Origin: a bacterium D16-76
GTDB taxonomy: Bacteria; Bacillota; Clostridia; Oscillospirales; Acutalibacteraceae
NCBI GenBank assembly: GCA_009917445.1
Contig: QZEE01000023.1
Coordinates: 1 to 59,547, forward strand
Length of the DNA: 59,547 bases
Direction: 5' to 3'
Part shown: in pieces, positions 1 through 8,993 of the stretch
Position numbering within the stretch: the stretch's first letter is position 1
Layout: the number at the start of each line of letters is the position of its first letter
Program-made: the position numbers and the translations under genes
Notes under the pieces: model-generated
What the model was told of the DNA's origin: nothing
Databases searched by the model: none
The model's input: only the letters and a program-made list of their open reading frames with translations

Positions 1-158
1 ACATCATAGCTGTTTAGCTGCTCCTCCTGGGCCGTGGAAACGCGGCAGTAAGCCGCCACCCGGAGCTGCCGATGAGCCTGCTTGATTTCTTCAGCTATGT
101 TAATTTTCGCCGGGATTTTCCGCACCACTTTCTGCGGAGTATTCACTGTCGGTTGCAT
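1..158 (-). CDS. Large serine recombinase, N-terminal end only (runs off window)
   Basis: Fifty-two codons are visible before the window edge. The frame starts at ATG 158-156 behind AAAGGATGATGAAT, a good ribosome binding site, and overlaps the end of the preceding recombinase-like gene by 59 bases. The visible protein contains VAAYCRVST, the start of a serine resolvase/invertase catalytic domain, in which the serine of the YxRxS pattern is the nucleophile. It is the third gene of the resident recombinase module, the first being the gene split by the ICE. The remainder lies outside the window, so intactness cannot be judged. Family assignment is firm; the exact role (integrase or excisionase partner) is inferred. 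Confidence 0.8.
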   Translation of the reverse strand, partial: MQPTVNTPQKVVRKIPAKINIAEEIKQAHRQLRVAAYCRVSTAQEEQLNSYD

Positions 159-1017
159 ATTCATCATCCTTTCTGATGGTCTGATTATTTATCAAAGTGA
201 TGGTTATTTCGCCGCTTTTTTCAAGGAGGATGGCCTGAACTGTCCTCTTAAAAAGTGCCAGAGAAAAAGCTGAAAGCGGCTCTGCATCTGCGAGAACCGC
301 TTTCAACCGATGGGCTATATATGGAGCGGAATCGATATCCTCATATTTAAGGGACACACACTCTATCATCTTTTTTCTCAGGGCATTTTTATCATAATCG
401 AGAGTGTCCAAAATTCGAGCAATCTCGTTCTCTGCTTTGAGGGTCTGCACACTCATGGACTCGTCCACTATTGGAATTTGCACCATTTCTGGATTGACAA
501 TCACCCTATTTAGCAGTACAGTTATATCATCCAGCAGGTCGCTATCAGTTTTATGAATCACTGTGCGGCTCTCCGCATTGGAACATATCCATCGTTGTGG
601 ACATTTCTTGAACCGGCTGTCATGCCGACGGATCATTTCGGAACCACATACCGGGCAGATTACTAGCACGGCAATATGGAAAATTTCAGAGCTGCGGTCG
701 GTGCTGTGCTGAGTGTTCTTATGAGCTTTCATCTTCACTATGGTATGGTGCGTTCCCTCGTCAATGATAGCCGGAAAACCGCCCCTGCCGGTGTACCGCT
801 CATCCTCGATTAGGCGCATAATGCGGGATTTGTTCCAGCCGGTAATACCGGGCTGATACGCCACATTTTCAGCATTCAGGTGGTTGGCAATATCCAGCAG
901 AGACAAGCCGTTTTGGTATTCGCTGAAAATGCGATTCAGCACAGCAGCCTCTTGCGGCTGGATAGTTATCGCGCCGTTCCGATACTGATACCCAAACGGA
1001 ATATTCCTCTTTTTCAT
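100..1017 (-). CDS. Serine-recombinase-like protein lacking the catalytic domain
   Basis: About 305 residues. It begins with the 'recombinase' DNA-binding domain (KRNIPFGYQYRNGAI) and has a zinc-ribbon segment (CPVCGSEM ... CPQRWICS) and a C-terminal helical region, but no N-terminal resolvase domain and no catalytic serine. The start chosen is ATG 1017, which overlaps the stop of the upstream recombinase fragment as ATGA and has GAGGTG nine bases upstream; a GTG at 1029 is less likely. It sits between two genes with catalytic recombinase sequence. That arrangement suggests an accessory DNA-binding subunit or directionality partner rather than a random truncation, because start, overlap and ribosome site are all clean. 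The function is inferred. Confidence 0.75.
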   Translation of the reverse strand: MKKRNIPFGYQYRNGAITIQPQEAAVLNRIFSEYQNGLSLLDIANHLNAENVAYQPGITGWNKSRIMRLIEDERYTGRGGFPAIIDEGTHHTIVKMKAHKNTQHSTDRSSEIFHIAVLVICPVCGSEMIRRHDSRFKKCPQRWICSNAESRTVIHKTDSDLLDDITVLLNRVIVNPEMVQIPIVDESMSVQTLKAENEIARILDTLDYDKNALRKKMIECVSLKYEDIDSAPYIAHRLKAVLADAEPLSAFSLALFKRTVQAILLEKSGEITITLINNQTIRKDDEYATDSEYSAESGAENPGEN

Positions 1018-1861
1018 GCCGTGCGACACCTCGCATTCTCAGGGATTTGCTCCGTAAAGGCCAGCCCGGCGACGAGATGAAAGGTCAGCCGGGAGTTATC
1101 CACGACCGTGATACTCTGGACAATTTCCTCGAATAACGCTTGGCTAAATGGTGTACCCGGCACATATCCGTCCAGGGTATCGTCCAGCGACTTCAGCGTG
1201 TATATCAGTTCGTCATCTTCGTCCTCGGCCAGGGCCTTTTTTCGGTCGAGCCGCAGGGCATTGATTTTATTGCTGATTACCGAGGACTGGGCCGCAAAGT
1301 CAGTAGCGTTCAGAACACCGTTAGTGTGGAGCCGGGCGACCACCAGATTCTGTGCACTCAAATCGGCTATCTGCTTATCTATCTGCCGTATCTTTTCCTG
1401 GCTCTCGCTGCCATGATTCTGCATCATCCCCAACTGATGGATAAGAGTGCCCAGCAGGTCTTGCCGGTGAGAGGCCAGCTTCTCTGCCATCAAGCAGAAG
1501 GTGTCGAAGACGGCATTTTCCCGCACACGTCTGCTTTTGCATTTTGTGGCCCCTGCCGCCTTATCACTGCACATCCAGTACACGGTTCCGCGTAGTAGCT
1601 GTCGGCGGAAGGTACTCCCGCAGTCGGGACAGCGCAGGATACCAGACAAAATTGAGTTGTGTTCGCGCCTTGTGACCGTAATTCTGGATTCCTGCAGCCT
1701 TTGTGCTGCCTGGAATACCTCCCAGCTGATAATGGGCGGGTTGCTGTTTTCCACATAATATTGGGCCTTTTCTCCGTGATTTCGCTTTTTGCGGAAGGGC
1801 ACCGTATCCGTAGTGTACTCCTTTTGCAAAAGCGCATCGCCCATATACCGTTCGTTTGCCA
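1014..1861 (-). pseudogene. 3' half of a serine recombinase gene split by ICE insertion
   Basis: The reading frame encodes the middle and C-terminal parts of a large serine recombinase: LANERYMGDALLQKEY, a zinc ribbon (CPDCGSTFRR ... VYWMCSDKA), a coiled-coil segment and a C-terminal tail. There is no catalytic domain, and upstream of about 1861 the frame runs into non-homologous ICE sequence with a stop at 1904-1902. The missing 5' half is at 57981-58683 on the other side of the ICE. There the protein reads up to WHHTTVDYV and then becomes unrelated. Together the halves give about 520 residues, normal for this family. A TTG at 1868 could start a fragment but has no clear ribosome site. Confidence 0.88.
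1859..1861. other. Left attachment-site core of the ICE (TGG on minus strand)
   Basis: The left junction reads, on the minus strand, GGGCTTGACATTGGCAAACG. From TGG onward it is the split recombinase gene; before it is ICE sequence. The right junction also contains TGG at the matching position. Such a short shared core fits a large serine recombinase, which exchanges strands over two bases. The exact dinucleotide (TG or GG) is inferred and needs the empty site for proof. Confidence 0.6.
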
Positions 1862-1905
1862 ATGTCAAGCCCAGACTAAGAAAAAGATCAACTTTTTGAG
1901 ATTAC

Positions 1906-3483
1906 TTATCCAATAGCCATCTTCCGTAACCGCTCAAGCTCATCCTGAAACTTCCAGCGAATCTCAAGCCCGACACCAGGAAACACCAACACCTGCTCCA
2001 ATAGGCCGTCAAGGATATCTTCTGTAAGCTGTTCCGCGTCCAAATAGGGTTGCAGTCTAACGGCAAGCCCATCCTCGTTGCTGTCTGCAAGCTGGGCCTG
2101 CTCCAATACCAATCCCACCTTTGTGATTTGCTCAGACAAGGTTTCCTCTTTCTGCCGTGAGGCCGCTTTTGCCGCCAGATACGCCTCCTTTCCGACTTCC
2201 CCAAGTGCAAACGCCTCATAGTGGCTTTTCGTCTGCCGCTTGAGTTGAGAGAGCTGCTCCTGTAAATCGCTTAGATTCCGGCGCAAAGCGGTGATATCTC
2301 GAGTCTTTTCTTTCTGCTGTTCTTTAAGCAACTTGTCCACATCAACTGCCATCTGTGCCATAGACCGCAAGCTGTCCAACAGCGCTGCATGGATTTCCTG
2401 CTCTGGTATTTTCTCTCTGGGGCATGGGAACCTATCCGTCACCCCTGGAGTCCGGCAAATATAGTATGGTTCTTTTGCCTTTTTGCGCTCCATAGCATGA
2501 CCGCAGCCTCCACATCGGACTTTTGTTTTCGGCCCGGTTACCACATCCCGCTCCTTATATTCTTTCAAAGCGGCCTGTGCCCGGTCAAAATCTTCTCTGG
2601 AAACGATGGGCTCATGAACATCCGGCACAATGATCCAGTCCTTTTTGCTGACCTTCACACTATGACTTTGGCCTATTATGTCATAGTACCGTCTGCCATA
2701 AACGGTCGAGCCGGTGTACTGCTCATCGCGGATGATCCGCAAAATTGCTGCCTCTGTCCAGAAGTTCTCTTTTGAAATACAGTGCCAGTTGACGAAAGTG
2801 CTAGTGGCAGTTTTGTATTGCATAGGGGTAGGAATTTGCTGCTGATTCAGCGCCCTTGCGGTTTCTGCTATGGACATCCCGCCGCCGACCATGGCGAAGA
2901 TACGGCGGACAATTTCAGCGGCAGGCGGATCAATAATCAGGTGGTTCTTCCGCTCCGGGTCCTTTACATAGCCGTACAGAGGACGCGCCCCCAGGTACTC
3001 GCCTTTCTGCGCCCGGAACCGTCTGGCGCTGCGCGTTTTGCGGGACAGGTCACGGCTGTAGAGGTCGTAAAGCAGCGCCTTGAACGACGTGTCCAGACTA
3101 TCGATATCTTTGGGCCGGATGCTGTCAATGCCATCGTTCACGGCAATAAAGCGCACCCCCAAAAAGGGGAACACTCTGGAAACATAGTTGCCAACCGTCA
3201 GATAATCCCGGCCAAAACGCGACATATCTTTCACAATGATACAGTGGATAAGCCCCTGCTTTGTCTGCTCCAATAACTCCTTTACAGCGGGACGCTCAAA
3301 GCTCTTTCCGCTCCATCCATCATCGCAAAACTCCAAAATCTTTGCGCCGGACAGGTCAGGAGTACGCTCAATAAAAGCATCCAGAAGGTTGCGCTGATTG
3401 ACAATGCTGTTGGATTCTTCCCTACCGGACTGCCGCAAATCAGCATCTTCGGAAGATAGCCGCAGGTACTTTGCCACCGTCAT
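1906..3483 (-). CDS. Large serine recombinase 3 of the ICE integration module
   Basis: 525 residues, full length for the family. The N-terminal resolvase domain shows YLRLSSED with the predicted nucleophile Ser10 and the SRFGRD motif with conserved arginines. The recombinase DNA-binding domain follows (YLGARPLYGYVKDP), then a zinc ribbon (CGGCGHAMERKK ... YYICRTP ... CPREK), a coiled coil around residues 390-460 and a C-terminal tail. The start ATG overlaps the stop of the upstream recombinase (ATGA, 3480-3483), so the two are translationally coupled. It lies at the extreme left end of the ICE, 45 bases from the junction, where an integrase is expected. Which of the three performs integration is not visible in sequence. 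Confidence 0.9.
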   Translation of the reverse strand: MTVAKYLRLSSEDADLRQSGREESNSIVNQRNLLDAFIERTPDLSGAKILEFCDDGWSGKSFERPAVKELLEQTKQGLIHCIIVKDMSRFGRDYLTVGNYVSRVFPFLGVRFIAVNDGIDSIRPKDIDSLDTSFKALLYDLYSRDLSRKTRSARRFRAQKGEYLGARPLYGYVKDPERKNHLIIDPPAAEIVRRIFAMVGGGMSIAETARALNQQQIPTPMQYKTATSTFVNWHCISKENFWTEAAILRIIRDEQYTGSTVYGRRYYDIIGQSHSVKVSKKDWIIVPDVHEPIVSREDFDRAQAALKEYKERDVVTGPKTKVRCGGCGHAMERKKAKEPYYICRTPGVTDRFPCPREKIPEQEIHAALLDSLRSMAQMAVDVDKLLKEQQKEKTRDITALRRNLSDLQEQLSQLKRQTKSHYEAFALGEVGKEAYLAAKAASRQKEETLSEQITKVGLVLEQAQLADSNEDGLAVRLQPYLDAEQLTEDILDGLLEQVLVFPGVGLEIRWKFQDELERLRKMAIG

Positions 3484-5174
3484 AAAGCGGCCTCACTACT
3501 CAGCAGAGCGGCCAGCTTTGCATACTCATCTCGATATTTCAAGTGGATGGTGATGCTCTCGTTTTTATCCACCTCTATCCGCTGGATCAGCGCATGGGCC
3601 ATGCCCTCTGTCAATTCCGTTTCCCCGGCAAACTGAGTAAAAATTTGCAGCCATGGGTTGGATGAAGTCTGTGCGGATATGTCGGATATCTGCCGCTCTA
3701 ACTGCTCCACCTGGGCCTGCGCCCGCTCTGCCTCGGCCTGATACTGCCGTTTCATTTCGGCATATTCTAGCTCGTCCATGAGGCCATCTACATAGTTCTG
3801 GTACAAGCTGTCGTTGAGCCGTTTATAGCGGGAGAGGGCTTGTTTTACGGATGAAAGGCTGCGTTCCAGCCCACTTTTTCGGTCAACGACCGCAGGAGAG
3901 CGGGCATATTTTTTCACCTGCTCAGCCATGCCGCCAGCCAACACCATCTCCCGGCGCAAACAGTCCCACAGCACATCCATCAGCACGGTTTCATGGAGAT
4001 TCCGCTTTGGGCAGGCGCTGGGGTTCTCCATGTGGGTGCGGCAAATGTAGGTGTAATACCTGTGCCCGCAACGCTCGGAAACCGATTTATAGCGGGCCAT
4101 CGTCCGACCACATTCCGCACAGTAGACCAGCCCTTTTAAGATGTTGGGAGTGGTTCCAAGACTGTCAAATTTTCCGCACTTACTATTATGCTCTGTGCGG
4201 CGGTTCTCACCGATTTCCTGCACCTTGCGAAAGGTTTGCTCGTCAATAAGCGGTTCATGGGTATTACGCACAATGGCCCAATTATCCTGTGGAACCGGGC
4301 ACATCTTCCGTCCAGCGGCAATGTCATTTTTGGTGCGGCCTTGAATCGTGTGGCCAAGATAGACCTCGTTGCGGAGAATGATCTTGAGAATCGGAACGTG
4401 CCAAACGCTACTGGCAAACCGCTCTGACTTGATTTCCCCCCGAAGATAATGGAGGCGGGAAGGGGATGGGACGCCCATCTCATTCAGGTGGCGGGCAATA
4501 GGCAGGTAGCCCATCCCGGAGAGCCGCCACTGGAAAATATTCTTTAGCACAGGAGCCGTTTCCGGGTCAGGCTCTAAGCGGTGCCTGTCCTCCGCGCTTT
4601 TGCGGTAGCCGTAGGGAGCCCAGGAACCGATGAACTCCCCGCGCTGCTGCTTGATCGCCAGAGCAGAGCTGGACTTTTTCGAGATATCCCGGCTATAAAT
4701 CTCGTTTATCAGATTCTTCAGCGGGACAATGTACCCATCATTAGTGCGCTCGGCTGTCAGAGTGTCGAAATTGTCGTTGACCGCCACAAATCGCACGTCC
4801 AGATAAGGAAAAATCCGCTCCAAATAGTTGCCGGTTTCCTTGTAGTTTCTGCCAAACCTGGACAGGTCTTTCACCACGATGCAGTCAATTTTCCCGGCGC
4901 GGATATCCTCCATCAGCCGGTCAAACTCCGGCCTTTGGAAGTTGGTTCCGGTGCGTCCGTTGTCACAGTACAGACCGCAAAACTGCATATCCGTCTGAGC
5001 GTCAATATAGCCCAGCACTAGTTCCTTTTGGGCCTCGATGGTGTCTGCTCCCGGCTTGCCGCTGTCCTCCACGGAGAGCCGAATATATGCCCCCGTTTTG
5101 TAGATTCTCTGCGGCATAGCTGGCTCATCAAGCACGGGAACCAGTGGGTTCACTTTGCGTTTCGTCCTCGCCAC
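3480..5174 (-). CDS. Large serine recombinase 2 of the ICE integration module
   Basis: 564 residues beginning at GTG 5174 behind GGAGGCGGTTTGA. The N-terminal catalytic domain has AYIRLSVED (predicted nucleophile near Ser34) and DLSRFGRNY. The recombinase domain follows (FIGSWAPYGYRKS), a zinc ribbon (YCAECGRTMARYK ... YYTYICRTH ... CPKRN) and a long helical region. All features of an active enzyme are present. It is flanked on both sides by paralogues with overlaps or abutting ends, giving a three-gene operon. The N-terminal basic extension of about 25 residues (MARTKRKVNP) is longer than in its neighbours. Confidence 0.9.
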   Translation of the reverse strand: MARTKRKVNPLVPVLDEPAMPQRIYKTGAYIRLSVEDSGKPGADTIEAQKELVLGYIDAQTDMQFCGLYCDNGRTGTNFQRPEFDRLMEDIRAGKIDCIVVKDLSRFGRNYKETGNYLERIFPYLDVRFVAVNDNFDTLTAERTNDGYIVPLKNLINEIYSRDISKKSSSALAIKQQRGEFIGSWAPYGYRKSAEDRHRLEPDPETAPVLKNIFQWRLSGMGYLPIARHLNEMGVPSPSRLHYLRGEIKSERFASSVWHVPILKIILRNEVYLGHTIQGRTKNDIAAGRKMCPVPQDNWAIVRNTHEPLIDEQTFRKVQEIGENRRTEHNSKCGKFDSLGTTPNILKGLVYCAECGRTMARYKSVSERCGHRYYTYICRTHMENPSACPKRNLHETVLMDVLWDCLRREMVLAGGMAEQVKKYARSPAVVDRKSGLERSLSSVKQALSRYKRLNDSLYQNYVDGLMDELEYAEMKRQYQAEAERAQAQVEQLERQISDISAQTSSNPWLQIFTQFAGETELTEGMAHALIQRIEVDKNESITIHLKYRDEYAKLAALLSSEAAL

Positions 5175-6821
5175 TCAAACCGCCTCCTTTTCAGGGAGCA
5201 GCTTTTGTGCCTGTTCCACTAACTCTGCCTGCCACTCAAATTCATTGTGCCAGCGGTAGACGATCTCCACCCGCCGGTCGCGGAAAATCAGCACACGCTC
5301 TATCAGAGTGACCACGATTCGCCGGTCGAGGGACACGATATTTCTGTGCTTTATGAACTGTTCTATCCAATGATTGTTGGCTGAATTATCCAGTTCCCGG
5401 CCCATTTCCTCCCGCAGAAACTCGGCCTGCTCCTCGGCCTGGGAGCGCCGGTCCTGGTAGGTGCTTTTCAGTTCCTGATACTCGTTTTTGTCGATGATAC
5501 CGTCCGCAAGATTCTCATATAACGAACGGAGAAGTTTCTGGCAGCGCTCAATTTCCTCCTGCTTTTGAGTAAGCCGCGCTTGGATTTTCTGCACATTCGC
5601 CTGATGGAGCTTGGCAATATCAGTCAGCTCCATCAGTTCCGAGAGGTCGATCACCTCCCGGATATGCCCTTGCAGAGCCTCCAAAACAATATCGTTCAGC
5701 GCCTCCACACGCAAGGCATGGGAGTAACACTCTTTTCTGTCCTTATGTGCCCCGCAGACAAAATAGACGTACTTTTTCTTGCCGGAGGGGACGGTCTTGC
5801 GGACCATCGGCCCGCCGCACTCGCCGCAGTAGACCATGCCGGAGAACAGCTCCACCGGCTGGCCTGCCTCGGCGGTACGGGTGTCCATGGCGAGGACGCG
5901 CTGGGCCGTTTCAAATTCAGACTTATCAATTAGAGGTTCGTGGCAGTCCTCCACCACGGCCCACTGGTCACGGGGTTTATGGATGATGCGCTTGACCCGG
6001 TAGCCGGGGGTTGTCACCCGGCCCTGCTGCAAAACGCCGGTATAGACCGGGTTTTTGAGAATCCGCAGCACCATCCCGGCGCTCCACTCGGAACGCTCCT
6101 TTCTACGGAAAGCCGTGGTGTAGCGCATACCCTGGGACAGCTTGTAGTCCATGGGCGTGGGGATCCCGCTGGCGGTCAGCCGAGCCGCAATGTCGATGGC
6201 GCTGATACCGTCCAGCTTCCAGTTGAAAATGTCCCGCACCACATCGGCGGCATACTCGTCAATCACCAGTTTGTGATGGTCGGAGGGGTCCTTTTTGTAG
6301 CCGAAAACAGCAAAGGAGCCAATGAAATCCCCGCGCTGGCGTTTGATTTCAAGCTGGCTCCGAATTTTCACGGACGTGTCCCGGCAGTAAGCCTCGTTTA
6401 TCAGGTTCTTGAAGGGGAGCATGATTTCATCGGATTCAGCGTGGGGATGCAGGCTGTCATAGTTGTCATTGATGGCGATAAACCGCACATGGAGAAAGGG
6501 GAAAAGCCGTTCAATATACTCTCCCGCCTCCAGGTGGTCGCGCCCAAACCTGGACAGGTCTTTGACAACGATGCAGTTGATTTTCTTGGCCTTGACCAGC
6601 TCCATCATAGCTTGAAAGCCGGGCCTTTGAAAATTGGAGCCTGTGAATCCGTCGTCCACCTTCATGTCACATTCCCGGAGTTCCGGGTGGCGTGACAAAT
6701 AGTCCCGGATCAAGTCCTTCTGACCCGTGACGCTGTTGCTTTCCTCCTTGTCGCCGTCCTCCCGGGACAGGCGAACATAGCCGCAGGTGTTCCACACCTG
6801 GACAGCAGCCATTTCTTGCAT
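5175..6821 (-). CDS. Large serine recombinase 1 of the ICE integration module
   Basis: 548 residues from ATG 6821, chosen because GGAGAG lies seven bases upstream; an in-frame ATG at 6869 has no such site. The catalytic domain shows GYVRLSRED and DLSRFGRDH, followed by the recombinase domain (FIGSFAVFGYKKDP), a zinc ribbon (YCGECGGPMVRK ... YFVCGAH) and a coiled coil. It is the first gene of the three-recombinase operon. The 130 bases upstream hold no gene and should carry the promoter; TGGACA-17-TAAGCT near 6916-6944 is a weak candidate only. Confidence 0.9.
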   Translation of the reverse strand: MQEMAAVQVWNTCGYVRLSREDGDKEESNSVTGQKDLIRDYLSRHPELRECDMKVDDGFTGSNFQRPGFQAMMELVKAKKINCIVVKDLSRFGRDHLEAGEYIERLFPFLHVRFIAINDNYDSLHPHAESDEIMLPFKNLINEAYCRDTSVKIRSQLEIKRQRGDFIGSFAVFGYKKDPSDHHKLVIDEYAADVVRDIFNWKLDGISAIDIAARLTASGIPTPMDYKLSQGMRYTTAFRRKERSEWSAGMVLRILKNPVYTGVLQQGRVTTPGYRVKRIIHKPRDQWAVVEDCHEPLIDKSEFETAQRVLAMDTRTAEAGQPVELFSGMVYCGECGGPMVRKTVPSGKKKYVYFVCGAHKDRKECYSHALRVEALNDIVLEALQGHIREVIDLSELMELTDIAKLHQANVQKIQARLTQKQEEIERCQKLLRSLYENLADGIIDKNEYQELKSTYQDRRSQAEEQAEFLREEMGRELDNSANNHWIEQFIKHRNIVSLDRRIVVTLIERVLIFRDRRVEIVYRWHNEFEWQAELVEQAQKLLPEKEAV

Positions 6822-6969
6822 TTTGTTCTCTCCTAACTGTTTGGGGGTAAGAACATTCCTGTTCTTCAATCAGCAAGACCCCAACAGACAGAGAGCGCCG
6901 GTTATCCTATTGCCGACAGCTTAACATAATTTCTCGGCTTTGTCCAGGGGTTTTGCAAAAAATTCATCC

Positions 6970-7236
6970 TCACATTTTTGAGCGTATGTAGGCCAGCAGC
7001 CGGTCCTCCAGGGTTACATCGGTGTCGGCAAAGCTGATTTTCACCACATACTTGCCGTGGCAGTAGCAGTAGGGGTTGCCGATCTGCCGGATATAGTCCT
7101 GGATACGATCTGCTTTGGGCAGGGCCGTGTTGATTTTCACGTCCCGGATATCCCGCAACGTGGCGGGATTGACAGTACGGATGTCCACATTTTTCATGGA
7201 TTCAAGTTCTTCCTGGGTACAAATTGGCTGATTCAT
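6970..7236 (-). CDS. Small conserved ICE protein, DUF6870-like
   Basis: 88 residues from ATG 7236, chosen for the AAGGAGATAGA site just upstream; the frame remains open to 7290 without a better start. The visible pattern is a helical N-terminus followed by DIRDVKINTALPKADRIQDYIRQIGNPY, ending in LEDRLLAYIRSKM. I connect it with the DUF6870 family from memory of similar proteins next to ParB-like genes in clostridial ICEs. No enzymatic motif is seen. It follows the ParB-like gene at 7247 with a ten-base gap, so it is probably co-transcribed with the two ParB-like genes. Confidence 0.6.
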   Translation of the reverse strand: MNQPICTQEELESMKNVDIRTVNPATLRDIRDVKINTALPKADRIQDYIRQIGNPYCYCHGKYVVKISFADTDVTLEDRLLAYIRSKM

Positions 7237-7246
7237 TCTATCTCCT

Positions 7247-8065
7247 TCAACTTTTGAAACGGTCGGGCAGCATTTTTGCTCCCTGTTCATTGTATTTGGT
7301 GCGGATCAGGCGGGCATACCGCAGGGCAGGGCTTTCCACCTGCGCCAGCTGGATGATTTCCACCGGGTCCACCTCCGACAAGCGCCGGATAAACTCATAG
7401 TCCTCCAGCTCATTTTCGTGGGCCTTGAGAAACAGAGCCACGCCGGAAATCATGCCTGCGGTCAGCGAGTTCTGCGTACCATGCCACGCTCCGGCTAACA
7501 GGCCCAACATTCGGGAAAAGGCGCGGGCTCCCAGCAGGTGGTAAGCGCCGATAACTGCCCTCACTGGTTTAATCTCATAACTTGCACCTGTGGGCTTGTC
7601 CAGCGCCCAGGTGAAACCGGCCCGCTCAATGCGCTGCTTAATGTCGATAATGCTGGGGTCCGTGCCGGATTCCAGCAGTGCTTTGATGGCGCTGGACAGT
7701 TTCAAGCGCCCGGCAGACTTGTCCAGCAGATAGTACATGGCGGCTTCCTGCTCATAGCTCAAACCGGTATAAATCAAACATGGGACGATCACATCGGCCC
7801 CGCCGTTCATCTTCCGCATGGCCTCAATACGGTGCTGTCCGTTTATGACGTTATAGCTGCCATCCCGGAAACTGACCTCGATGGGCGATAAATAGGCCGG
7901 GTCCCATCGCCTGATTAGTGCGTTCACATCGCTGGGCTTTACCGGGCGCTGGTAGGGCTGGCCGGAGTTCAGGTTGGCTGTGGATATCTCGCGGGCAATG
8001 CCGGGGTTGGCGTACCGTACTATGGGCATATCGTTCTTCTCAGAACGACTTCTATTTTTCTTCAT
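7247..8065 (-). CDS. ParB/Srx-fold protein, DUF6551-like
   Basis: 272 residues. The N-terminal half has a ParB-type nuclease/CTPase-like fold pattern: YQRPVKPSDVNALIRRWDP, then ISP-like VSFRDGSYNVINGQHRIEAMRKM, with the conserved GQHRI box. The rest is helical. It begins 14 bases inside the end of the upstream ParB gene with the site GAAAGGAGCTTAGATA, so the pair is coupled. The combination of two different ParB-fold proteins in tandem is common at this place in clostridial ICEs. A role in element maintenance or regulation is inferred. No HTH typical of chromosome-partition ParB is obvious. Confidence 0.7.
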   Translation of the reverse strand: MKKNRSRSEKNDMPIVRYANPGIAREISTANLNSGQPYQRPVKPSDVNALIRRWDPAYLSPIEVSFRDGSYNVINGQHRIEAMRKMNGGADVIVPCLIYTGLSYEQEAAMYYLLDKSAGRLKLSSAIKALLESGTDPSIIDIKQRIERAGFTWALDKPTGASYEIKPVRAVIGAYHLLGARAFSRMLGLLAGAWHGTQNSLTAGMISGVALFLKAHENELEDYEFIRRLSEVDPVEIIQLAQVESPALRYARLIRTKYNEQGAKMLPDRFKS

Positions 8066-8993
8066 TATCTAAGCTCCTTTCTATCTTTTGTAGCATTTCC
8101 TCAATCGCGGAGGGAATGGTCGCAAATCTTTTCGTGATGTAATCAAACTGTTCCCGGTTGATATTCGGGAACACTACCGTACATTGGTCCATATCATACC
8201 AGGAAAAATCCCGGTGAAAACGGTCGATCAGGCCGTCCATATCGGCAAGCAATGTGCCGGGGGTGTAGCTGGCATCCTTGTTGGGGTTCTTGAGGTCGGC
8301 TATGGATTCCTCCAAGGAGGAAAACTGCTTGCCGCCGATGGAGTAGGGCTTTTGATACTCGTTCATAGAGTGTATCTCGCCGGTAGCTAACTGAGTGGCG
8401 GCTTGTTCCTGCTGGTCCGGCGCAAGGCGAGACAGTTTTAGAGCGTCCGTTTTGGTAATGCCCGCATTAGACCCTCGGATTATCTCTTTGGCTTCGGGTG
8501 TGAGATTCTTGGCGGTCTGAAGTTCGCGGTGGACGGTGCTTGGATTAACCCCGAGTTTTTCGGCAGTATCTTTGACAAATGACTTGGCTGAATCAAGTTT
8601 GCATTTTGCAGTCTTGATTTCCTCGCTTTTTCTGTCCCCGCCATGTTTCGCTTCTGGGTGCAGTTCTTCGTAAATTTCCTTACGTCGGAGCAGCAGATCG
8701 CCAAACTCGATTGGTGAAAGATTCACACGCACAAAGTTCTCGTCGATTTCTGCCAGTTCAGCCTGTAGGCCGCTGACATCACAGACCGTACACTCAATTT
8801 CTGTCCATCCCAGCAGCTTTGCCGCCTCCAGGCGGTGACGGCCTGCAATCAGGGTATTGTCGGCGGTTATCGTGATTGGATTCAGCAGGCCGACCTCTGA
8901 AATGCTTTTGGCTAAATCCTTTACGCCATCCGGCTCGGTATTGCGTCTGCCGGAGGCAATCTTTATCTCGCTTATGGGCACAAGCATAGGCAT
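8052..8993 (-). CDS. ParB N-terminal domain protein with HTH
   Basis: 313 residues. The ParB domain is at residues 3-100, with SISEVGLLNPITI and the box IAGRHRLEAAKLLGW. A helix-turn-helix region follows (TAEKLGVNPSTVHRELQTAK, about residues 140-160). This is the ParB/RepB/Spo0J layout: a CTP-binding clamp that loads on a parS-like site. No ParA lies next to it; the element's ParA is at the opposite end together with another ParB (56144-57085). This copy may therefore serve regulation, or immunity-type functions, rather than partition. Confidence 0.82.
   Translation of the reverse strand: MPMLVPISEIKIASGRRNTEPDGVKDLAKSISEVGLLNPITITADNTLIAGRHRLEAAKLLGWTEIECTVCDVSGLQAELAEIDENFVRVNLSPIEFGDLLLRRKEIYEELHPEAKHGGDRKSEEIKTAKCKLDSAKSFVKDTAEKLGVNPSTVHRELQTAKNLTPEAKEIIRGSNAGITKTDALKLSRLAPDQQEQAATQLATGEIHSMNEYQKPYSIGGKQFSSLEESIADLKNPNKDASYTPGTLLADMDGLIDRFHRDFSWYDMDQCTVVFPNINREQFDYITKRFATIPSAIEEMLQKIERSLDNEEK

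Noticed and set aside
1881-1897. AAAAAG-N5-CTTTTT at the left ICE end as a terminator
   Set aside because: Only six A/T-rich pairs; too weak to call, although it lies after the last recombinase gene.
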